Positions 44,673 to 51,757 of a DNA stretch of 64,000 nucleotides are shown here, piece after piece. A program made the position numbers and the translations under genes. The stretch is from an uncultured Prevotellaceae bacterium (GTDB taxonomy: Bacteria; Bacteroidota; Bacteroidia; Bacteroidales; Muribaculaceae): positions 1-64,000 of the forward strand of contig ONKU01000017.1 of NCBI GenBank assembly GCA_900318535.1, given 5' to 3'. The notes under the pieces are model-generated. The model saw only the letters and a program-made list of their open reading frames with translations, was not told where the DNA came from and ran no database searches. Positions within the stretch are counted from its first letter, which is position 1. Each line of letters starts with the position of its first letter.

Positions 44673-45632
44673 TTACAGTTTCACGGCGTTGATGTCTACG
44701 AGGTCGTTGACGATGGCATAGATGGTCAGTCCTGCGGGGCTGTGTATCTGGAGTTTCTGGGCGATGTTGCGGCGGTGGGTGATGACGGTGTTGACCGAGA
44801 TGCCGAGATGGGCCGCGATTTCCTTGTTGGCCATGCCTTGGACAAGGGCAATGATTACTTCCTTCTCGCGGCTTGAAAGTGTTTCCCGCCCTAGCGTGCC
44901 ATCCTTGAAAACCATGTTGGTGATGTTTCGGGTCACGTCGCCGTGCTTGACGAGCCGCTCAAGGCGTCGGATGGCAGGGACAAAGATATGGTCCTCGACC
45001 AATGCGTGCTGGGATAGCCATTCCTCGTTCTCATAGATGTCGTGCAAGGCAGCGGTCAACTGGTTGTTGTGCAGTCCGTCTTGCGGCAGATACTTGATAA
45101 TGAGTATTTTCAACTCTCTCAACTGCTGGTCGGTGGCTCCATGATGCTTGGAGAAGGTCTCCACGTTGTAGTCGCTGGCGGGTAGCCCCTCAAGGAGCTT
45201 TTCGACGTAAGGGAACAGCGTCTTTTGTTCATAGTTCATGTGACGGCGTATCTCATGGGCATAAGCGTCATAGAGTTTCATGATGAGCTGAGCCAAAGAG
45301 TTGTTTTCGTTGAGCGATTCCTCCAGCTCGCGGCGGATGTAGGGCAACTGGAAGTCGATGAAATAGGCATGGCTGGCCTCAAGATAATGCAATAGGGTAG
45401 AGGCTGAAATGCGCTCATCGTCTTCGGCGACCCCAATGCCGTTGATGGTAAAATTAACCACCGTCAGGAACGTGTGGGTATCCACACCATTGCTCTCACA
45501 GGTTTCACGAACAGTCTTGTCGCCAAAACCCAGGCTGATGCCAAAGCTTCCCAGCGCCTGCAACAGGTTATAGTTATCGCCAATGAGCGATATCATCTTG
45601 TCGTCGGCCTCATATATTTTCTGCTCTTTCAT
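44673..45632 (-). CDS. Regulator with ScdA-N-like, hemerythrin-like and LuxR HTH domains
   Basis: A 319-residue cytoplasmic protein. Residues ~14-65 (GDNYNLLQALGSFGISLGFG, then DKTVRETCESNGVDTHTFL) resemble the DUF542/ScdA N-terminal domain of iron-sulfur repair proteins. Residues ~85-235 are hemerythrin-like, with possible metal ligands in HAYFIDFQLPYIRREL, HEIRRHMNYEQKTLFPYVE, SKHHGATDQQL and LVEDHIFVPAIRRLE. Residues ~250-310 are a LuxR/NarL HTH (LSSREKEVIIALVQGMANKE, then IAAHLGISVNTVITHRRNIA). The fusion suggests a DNA-binding sensor of NO, oxygen or iron state. No target genes are proven. It is monocistronic between two hairpins. Confidence 0.85.
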   Translation of the reverse strand: MKEQKIYEADDKMISLIGDNYNLLQALGSFGISLGFGDKTVRETCESNGVDTHTFLTVVNFTINGIGVAEDDERISASTLLHYLEASHAYFIDFQLPYIRRELEESLNENNSLAQLIMKLYDAYAHEIRRHMNYEQKTLFPYVEKLLEGLPASDYNVETFSKHHGATDQQLRELKILIIKYLPQDGLHNNQLTAALHDIYENEEWLSQHALVEDHIFVPAIRRLERLVKHGDVTRNITNMVFKDGTLGRETLSSREKEVIIALVQGMANKEIAAHLGISVNTVITHRRNIAQKLQIHSPAGLTIYAIVNDLVDINAVKL

Positions 45633-45657
45633 CGTTGTATGTGTTTTTATTCTGAGG

Positions 45658-45665
45658 CAAAATTA
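45658..45665 (-). promoter_or_regulatory. -7 promoter box of the hemerythrin-LuxR regulator
   Basis: TAATTTTG on the minus strand, 25 bp before the ATG at 45632, matches TAnnTTTG. A weak ATTG lies 20 bp further upstream at the -33 position. Confidence 0.6.
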
Positions 45666-45721
45666 GCCTTCACTTCGATGCCTTGCAATCATCATAATTA
45701 GGTATTTATGACAAGAATTGC

Positions 45722-45749
45722 CCCCAAAAGTTAGTATTAACTTCTGGGG
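45722..45749 (-). terminator. Hairpin ending the TonB/M16 operon
   Basis: A 12-bp stem with one mismatch (45722-45733 with 45738-45749, CCCCAAAAGTTA) has a 4-nt loop and lies 31 bp beyond the M16 stop. Its core CCCCAAAAGTT is shared with the palindrome at 44587-44634. Confidence 0.55.
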
Positions 45750-45780
45750 ACGTGCGTATGAATTATTGTATGATAGAGAA

Positions 45781-48588
45781 TTATTCTGAGAGCATGGTGA
45801 CCTCGATGCAGCGTCCCGCGGCAAGCAGGCGCTGGGCCATGCGTTGCACATTGGCTGCGGTCATGTTTTCTACCATTTTGCAATAGTCACGGTCAAAGTC
45901 CACATCATCGTCCAGTTCATGCCAGATGATGTAACTCCAATAGTCATTAGTGATGGCCATTTGGGCATACTGTTTTGTAAGGTAGAGTTTCACCTTGTCC
46001 AAGCTGGACTCAAGAGGCCCGTTGTCCGCAATGTGCTGCAACTGTTGGTAGATAATCGGGTTGAGTTCCTCGTAGCGGCTGGGATCGGCATTATACGAAA
46101 TCTTGAAGGATGCATTGGGCTGATCATCCTTAGCCAGCTCAAAGTCCACACTCACACCATATGTGCCGCCTTTCTCCTCACGCACCGAGTCGGTATAGGC
46201 GATGGAGAGGCATCGCTTCAGGAAATCCAGTTCTAGGTCGCTCTGTGCGGTAAATGGCACGTCGGCGGTGTAGAAGATGCTCACGTTGGCAAGCGGTGTC
46301 GCCATCTTCTTGGTGAACTTGTGTACTGATTGACCTCCAACAACTTGCGGGATATTGCTGTAATTGGTCTGCTCGTGTTTGCCTGTTGAGGGCAGCGTCG
46401 CCAGATATTGGCAGAGCAATTGGCGCAGTTCCTGCTCGTCATAGTTGCCGATGATGACCGTCTTGAAATTGGATGCGTCGTTAAATCGTTCTTGATAGAT
46501 TTGCATGATGCGGTCATAGTTCACAAGGTCGAGTGTAGATTGCACGACAGGCTCCATACGCGGATGATGACCGTAAAGGATGGCACGGATGGAATCGTTA
46601 TAGTCCACCTTGGGCGAGGCATTCCTATTGGTGAGGAATGAGCGGTTGCGGCTGATGAACTCGTTAAATGCCGTGGTGTCACGTCGTGGTGAGGTGAAGT
46701 ACAGGTGAGCCAGCTCAAACATGGTCTTCATGTCTTTCACCGATGAGGAACCATTGATGCTCTGGCTCTTGGAGCCAATTGACGGGCTGACGCGTACCGA
46801 CTTGCCCATGAGCATCTTGCGCAGCGTGAGGATGTCAAAATCCCCCACACCCGCCTCGTTCACAGCGCTTGAAATGAGGCTGAAGTTGGGGATATCCTCG
46901 TCGCCGTAGAGCGAGGTGCCGCCTTCGCCCTCCATTTCCAGAGAGACGGCATCAGCGTTGAAATCGGTTTTGCGGGTATAGACCTTCATGCCGTTAGACA
47001 GGGTAAACTCGGTAAAACCATGCTTATAGGGCTTCTCGCTGACAATTGTTCCAGGCTGGGGCAGTTGGTCAATCAGCCTGTCGGCCAACTGCTGCTCGGT
47101 GTAAGGTGCATAGTTGAGGCGTTGGGTAGCTAGAATGACCTGCTCAATCTGGGCCTCACTGGGAAGAATCACTTCCTGCTTGTCGGGGGCGTACATGACC
47201 ACGACTTGGTTCTGGTCAGTAATCAGGTCACGTGTTGCTGCATTGACCTCATCAAGGGTAACGTCGCGGTCCAGTTTGCGGGTATTCTCCAATTCGTACT
47301 CAACTGACACCAGCGGCTCTCCCGTCAGGAAATGGCTCACGCAGGCGTTGACATAGTGCGAGTTGCGGTAGTCATCGCGCATGTTATAGCGACGCTCGGC
47401 GGCATTGAGGAAGAGTTTCTTGGCGCGTTCCAACTCGCCCTGGGTAAAGCCATGCTGGCGAGCCTGCTCGGCAATGCCCACAGCGGCGATGATGCCACCT
47501 AGGATGTTGTCCTGCTTGCAACTGATGCTCAAGGCAAAGGCCTCCTTGGTGCGGCTGATGAAGAATGTAGAGGCACGTCCCGTAGCGCTTTGGACGGGAG
47601 AGCCGGGTTGCTGACTCAATTCGGCAAAACGGTCATTGAGCATGGTGCTGATGAGGTCGTCGATGTAGCTGTCGCGCAGGTAGGCCTCGCTGTCTTTCTC
47701 GTTGTCGGGCGTGGCGTCACGTTTTTGGTACAGGTGGCACAGCACGATGGGCTGTTCGGCGTCCTTCTTGATGGCGACAATCATCTTGTCATTATCACCC
47801 ACGGGATAATAGACGCGCTCGGCGGGTTTCTTGGGCATGGGAATGGACGAGAACACTTTCTTGATTTTCTTTTCCATCTTGTCCACATCGATGTCACCCA
47901 CGACTACGATGGCCTGCAGGTCGGGGCGGTACCATTTCTGGTAATAGTCGCGCAAGTCCTGGTAGGGGAAATGGTCAACGATGTCCATCGAGCCGATGGG
48001 CATGCAGTCCTCATATTTTGTCCCTTGATAGATGATGGGCAGGACATCCTCCTGCATGCGTTGCACGGCCATTCCAGTTCGGCGGGTGCGCCATTCCTCG
48101 TGGATAACGCCGCGTTCCTTGTCAATCTCTTCGTCCTCGAGCAGCAGGTAGTGGCTCCAGTCGTGCAGTACCAGCAGGCAAGAGTCAATGATGCCCTCGC
48201 GAGTGAGTGGTGCTGAGCCGATGTGATAGACCGTCTGGTCGATCGAGGTATAGGCATTGAGGTTAGCACCGAATTTCACACCGATGCTCTCGCACCAGGG
48301 TACGATGCCGGGCTTGCCGTTCTTGCCAGGAAAGTTTTTGGTGCCGTTAAAGGCCATGTGCTCCAGGAAATGAGCCAAACCGCGCTGACGGGGCTCCTCA
48401 AGGATGGACCCTACACGTTGCGCGATATAGAAGTCTGCTAGGCCGGCCTCCTTGGCATTGTGGCGGATGTAATAAGTCATCCCGTTCTTGAGCGTGCCCT
48501 TTCTCACATCAGGGTCTTGAGGCAACTGGGCTGCCACCCATGAGGGCAGCAGCACCAGTGCTATAAGAAATAATAAATACTTCTTCAT
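45781..48588 (-). CDS. M16 (pitrilysin/PqqL-like) zinc protease
   Basis: A 935-residue exported protein (signal peptide cleaved near VAAQ, residue 21) with the inverted zinc motif HFLEH (H73, E76, H77) and a downstream acidic block ERGVIHEEWRTRR supplying the third ligand. It has the full two-half M16 length, with a second peptidase-like half from ~510 (FTLSNGMKVYTRKTDFNADA). The family degrades unfolded or small proteins inside a closed chamber. E. coli PqqL and Pectobacterium FusC are periplasmic relatives that cut proteins brought in by a TonB receptor. It is the last gene of the operon led by a TonB receptor, 5 bp after the DUF4876-like gene. Confidence 0.9.
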   Translation of the reverse strand: MKKYLLFLIALVLLPSWVAAQLPQDPDVRKGTLKNGMTYYIRHNAKEAGLADFYIAQRVGSILEEPRQRGLAHFLEHMAFNGTKNFPGKNGKPGIVPWCESIGVKFGANLNAYTSIDQTVYHIGSAPLTREGIIDSCLLVLHDWSHYLLLEDEEIDKERGVIHEEWRTRRTGMAVQRMQEDVLPIIYQGTKYEDCMPIGSMDIVDHFPYQDLRDYYQKWYRPDLQAIVVVGDIDVDKMEKKIKKVFSSIPMPKKPAERVYYPVGDNDKMIVAIKKDAEQPIVLCHLYQKRDATPDNEKDSEAYLRDSYIDDLISTMLNDRFAELSQQPGSPVQSATGRASTFFISRTKEAFALSISCKQDNILGGIIAAVGIAEQARQHGFTQGELERAKKLFLNAAERRYNMRDDYRNSHYVNACVSHFLTGEPLVSVEYELENTRKLDRDVTLDEVNAATRDLITDQNQVVVMYAPDKQEVILPSEAQIEQVILATQRLNYAPYTEQQLADRLIDQLPQPGTIVSEKPYKHGFTEFTLSNGMKVYTRKTDFNADAVSLEMEGEGGTSLYGDEDIPNFSLISSAVNEAGVGDFDILTLRKMLMGKSVRVSPSIGSKSQSINGSSSVKDMKTMFELAHLYFTSPRRDTTAFNEFISRNRSFLTNRNASPKVDYNDSIRAILYGHHPRMEPVVQSTLDLVNYDRIMQIYQERFNDASNFKTVIIGNYDEQELRQLLCQYLATLPSTGKHEQTNYSNIPQVVGGQSVHKFTKKMATPLANVSIFYTADVPFTAQSDLELDFLKRCLSIAYTDSVREEKGGTYGVSVDFELAKDDQPNASFKISYNADPSRYEELNPIIYQQLQHIADNGPLESSLDKVKLYLTKQYAQMAITNDYWSYIIWHELDDDVDFDRDYCKMVENMTAANVQRMAQRLLAAGRCIEVTMLSE

Positions 48589-48593
48589 TGATA

Positions 48594-49832
48594 TTAATTG
48601 TTGAGCAACGAAGCGGGAGCCTCGGGAATGAAGTCGTTGGTCGAGTTGTTGGTGTCAATGTACTTGCCATTGGCGTCCTGCTTGCGGATTACCGACTTGT
48701 TGAAGCGGGTCTCGTCACGATCTACCTTACCACAGTAGGACCAACCGGCATCAATCGAGGCATCGAGCACGTTCCACTCGCGTACCGATTCAACGCTCAG
48801 GTTCACGCCGTCGAGAATCCACTCGTTAGGCACCTTGTAGATACCGCTCTTGGTCATTTCCTTCGAGAAGTCACCGAATACGAACAGATAGGTGGCGTCA
48901 TAGACGTAGTTCTCCAGCCAATCTTCCTTGCTGGTCTTCATCTTAGCGATGGCCATCGAATTGAAACCACGGCTGTGGAACTGGTAAACAGTAGCCGTGT
49001 AGCAATACCATTTGTCCAGGTTGGGGGCCTCACCATCGGGGTCGGTGAAGTTGGGGTTGGATGTCTCGTCATAGAACTCAAAGTCAGCGTTACTCAAGTC
49101 GATGGAGTTGGGCTGCTCGGTGGTGTGGTTGATGGCGTTGACGGCCAGTTTGAGACTCTGACCAGGTTCAACGGGAACGCTCTTGCCGTTGCCGGGAATC
49201 ATGTAGCAGGCCTGTACCGAGAAATGGGTAGACATGATGTCGGGGGTGTAGTCCTCCTTGGTGGTCGTCAGGAAGGCTGACTCAAGCACGGCGATGCTGT
49301 CGGCATACAAAGTGACGTCAGAGTTGTTGGTGATGATGATGTACTGGTCACCGCTGTAGGACCTTCCATCGCTTGTCGATGAACCGGTAAAGAATATCTC
49401 ACTGATGACAAATCCGCCTTGAGCAGTGAATGTGGAGACAACCATTTTCAGGTCATGTGAGGACTCAGAGATCAAGACATTCTCGGAGGTTACCTCAAAG
49501 TCCTTCTGGCCGGCTACGCCGTTGAGGGTGAAGTCAAGATGACCGGTAACAACAACGTTATAGGTGCCTTGCTGCAAGTCATTGCACATGATTTTGTAAC
49601 CATTGTCATCCTTGACAAACTTGGCTCCTTCGATAGTGGTGACTTGATTGGTCTGGACGTTAGTCAGTGTGGCGACCGCATTGCTGAGTACGGCATTCTC
49701 CAGGTTGGCAGGTATCTCCAGGGTTACCATCGAAGTGGGGATGACGGGAATGGGGTCATCACTGCTGCAAGATGTTAAACACATAACTGCCGTGAGCATC
49801 GCGATGATGCCGTTCAAGATAAACTTTTTCAT
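48594..49832 (-). CDS. DUF4876-like lipoprotein
   Basis: A 412-residue lipoprotein with lipobox VMCLTSC (Cys22). Residues ~35-120 form a beta-rich domain (ATLTNVQTNQVTTIEGAKF, LQQGTYNVVVTG) that resembles the small lipoprotein encoded two genes upstream. The main body (FVISEIFFTGSSTSDGRSYS, GDQYIIITNNSDVTLYADSI) matches my memory of DUF4876 proteins, which have a lamin-tail-like fold. The likely place is the outer-membrane surface or inner leaflet, as a partner of the TonB receptor. Function unknown. It is 43 bp from the barrel gene and 5 bp from the M16 gene. Confidence 0.7.
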   Translation of the reverse strand: MKKFILNGIIAMLTAVMCLTSCSSDDPIPVIPTSMVTLEIPANLENAVLSNAVATLTNVQTNQVTTIEGAKFVKDDNGYKIMCNDLQQGTYNVVVTGHLDFTLNGVAGQKDFEVTSENVLISESSHDLKMVVSTFTAQGGFVISEIFFTGSSTSDGRSYSGDQYIIITNNSDVTLYADSIAVLESAFLTTTKEDYTPDIMSTHFSVQACYMIPGNGKSVPVEPGQSLKLAVNAINHTTEQPNSIDLSNADFEFYDETSNPNFTDPDGEAPNLDKWYCYTATVYQFHSRGFNSMAIAKMKTSKEDWLENYVYDATYLFVFGDFSKEMTKSGIYKVPNEWILDGVNLSVESVREWNVLDASIDAGWSYCGKVDRDETRFNKSVIRKQDANGKYIDTNNSTNDFIPEAPASLLNN

Positions 49833-49875
49833 TCTTTTCTTTTGTTTTAATGAGTTGATTGTTAATTATTTGTTA

Positions 49876-51372
49876 TTAAAATGTAATTCCTATTGAACAG
49901 TGCAGTGACGTCTGGTGCTCGCTGGCCGAGCACAGGGTCATGCCGCCCGCTGCCTCGGCAAAGAGGCCATAGCGGGACTGCTTCAGGGCGTAATCGGCAC
50001 GCACCTTGGCACCAAGATCGGTATAATTGGCTGTAGCAAATTTGTGCTTATGCTGAATCAAGCGGGTAAATGCGGCATCCATGTTGGCCAGCGGCATGTT
50101 GAGTTTGTCACTGGCTTTTGCATAGTAGGAGGCATGGACATCCACCGTCAGTAACCATTTGTCTGTCGGACGGATGAAACACTGTCCCTGCAGTTTTCCA
50201 TAAACATGGCTGGCATCCATCTGCCGATGAGGATAGACATATTCTTCACTCACTGCTCGATATCCCGCCGCTATGTTGACGTTCCAGTTGCCTCGGCCAT
50301 AGAGCGCACCAGCATAGGTATCCATTATATGGCTTTTGTACATCGTCAGGCAAGCGATGACAGGGAAGTAGCGGGCGTCGGACGTGCCGCCCACATGCTC
50401 ATTACCCGTGCGCCTAGTATAGTCAGCGTGTCCAAACGCGGCAAGACGGTGATTCTTTTCTTGTTTCCAGCCGATTGTGGCTCCCACGTGCTCGTTATAG
50501 AGGTCGGTGAGCGGCATGGAGTTAAATTCAGCGAGTTTGCGGTGATAACGGTGCTCGTCAAGGGTGACGTCGGCATAGGGGCCGCTCTGGTTGATAGGGG
50601 AAGCATGCAGCATGATGGCCACACCTCCTCCATCATAATAGAGGCTGCGCTTGTCGCCCGAGAAGCGGCTGTATTCTGTGCCTAGACCTGTCATCTGATA
50701 CTCGGGGATGACGCCCTCCTCACGATAGAAGGCGACGCTGTTGGTCTGCTTGTAAATATTGCCCTCAACAGCGGCTCCTAGGCGATAGTGTCCCAAGTCA
50801 TAACCGCCACCCATACGCAAGGTTAAGTCGGTGACGATGCCCCTCATGCGCGGGTCACGGCTGCGGTATTCCTGTTCAGCACGGACGTGCATCTCGGCTC
50901 CCAACTGCCATTTGTTGATGTTGGTAGTATATCCACCCGAGATGCTGTAACGCTCTCGCCGTATGTCTCCGCCCAGGGTGTCAGAGAGAATGTAGGGCTG
51001 CAACAGGTCATAGTCGCTGGTAGAGTTCCACTTGATGTCGTGAACCTTGCCAGTCATGTAGGAGGCCTCGCCCCACACGGTGGAACGCCCGTTTAAGTGA
51101 TGGAAAGTGTTCACTTTGAGGTAGGGCAGGGTATAGCCGCTGCCCTTCTCGGGAACAAATCCTTGGGTCTGGTGCAGAAAGTCGATGCCCAGTGCCAACT
51201 GAGAGTACGGGGTCTGATAAACCATACCATGAAGGGCAGGGTTGCGCATGGCTTCTAGCATGGGCAGCCTAGCTAACGAGGTGTGCTCGACCAGTGCCGA
51301 GTCAGCATTGGAAGCCATTGCTGCCACTTGAATGGCTATGAAGATAAGTATGAGCAAAATTTGGCGTGTCAT
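49876..51372 (-). CDS. Outer-membrane beta-barrel protein (DUF6850-like)
   Basis: A 498-residue exported protein (signal peptide to about residue 20) with many alternating amphipathic strands and a C-terminal aromatic residue (HCSIGITF), as in outer-membrane barrels. Typical strands are RYSISGGYTTNINKWQLGAEMH and YRLGAAVEGNIYK. I associate it with the DUF6850 family seen next to DUF4876 proteins; that name is from memory. It starts 1 bp after the small lipoprotein gene ends, so it is translationally linked to the receptor complex. Function unknown. Confidence 0.7.
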   Translation of the reverse strand: MTRQILLILIFIAIQVAAMASNADSALVEHTSLARLPMLEAMRNPALHGMVYQTPYSQLALGIDFLHQTQGFVPEKGSGYTLPYLKVNTFHHLNGRSTVWGEASYMTGKVHDIKWNSTSDYDLLQPYILSDTLGGDIRRERYSISGGYTTNINKWQLGAEMHVRAEQEYRSRDPRMRGIVTDLTLRMGGGYDLGHYRLGAAVEGNIYKQTNSVAFYREEGVIPEYQMTGLGTEYSRFSGDKRSLYYDGGGVAIMLHASPINQSGPYADVTLDEHRYHRKLAEFNSMPLTDLYNEHVGATIGWKQEKNHRLAAFGHADYTRRTGNEHVGGTSDARYFPVIACLTMYKSHIMDTYAGALYGRGNWNVNIAAGYRAVSEEYVYPHRQMDASHVYGKLQGQCFIRPTDKWLLTVDVHASYYAKASDKLNMPLANMDAAFTRLIQHKHKFATANYTDLGAKVRADYALKQSRYGLFAEAAGGMTLCSASEHQTSLHCSIGITF

Positions 51373-51373
51373 G

Positions 51374-51757
51374 TCAGTCGAGGAAGATGGTTTTTAGTGT
51401 GACCTCATTGATGTCGTGACTGATAAACTCCACATAGTCGCTCTGGCAGCGGAACTGACGCATGCGGGTTGCATTGTCGGGCGACAGGCAAGTGGCAACG
51501 CCTTCAATGTCTATCTGATAAGCGCCACGCAACAGTTCCACCATCGCACTGGTACCGTTAAAGTCGGCAACTGTCGTGACTTGGCGCGTGTTAACATTGG
51601 TCAGTTTCACCTGCGCCTGGACACTGGAGATGGACACGTCGCTCTCAGCTGTGACCGTTATACGAGCGGTGGTGAAGATGTCGTCTTCCACTGGGGCACA
51701 GGCTGTGAGTAGCATGACAAATGTTATAGATAACAGGAAAATAATGTTATGTTTCAT
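51374..51757 (-). CDS. Small lipoprotein of the TonB/M16 operon
   Basis: A 127-residue protein with lipobox VMLLTAC (Cys20). The mature part is one beta-rich domain (ITVTAESDVSISSVQAQVKL, TNVNTRQVTTVADFNG, LLRGAYQIDIEGVA). It parallels residues ~35-105 of the DUF4876-like protein, sharing LTNV.T.QVTT and the L..G.Y...V/I.G block. It therefore looks like the N-terminal domain of that protein made as a separate lipoprotein. Its start overlaps the receptor stop by 4 bp. Function unknown, probably an accessory of the receptor. Confidence 0.65.
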   Translation of the reverse strand: MKHNIIFLLSITFVMLLTACAPVEDDIFTTARITVTAESDVSISSVQAQVKLTNVNTRQVTTVADFNGTSAMVELLRGAYQIDIEGVATCLSPDNATRMRQFRCQSDYVEFISHDINEVTLKTIFLD

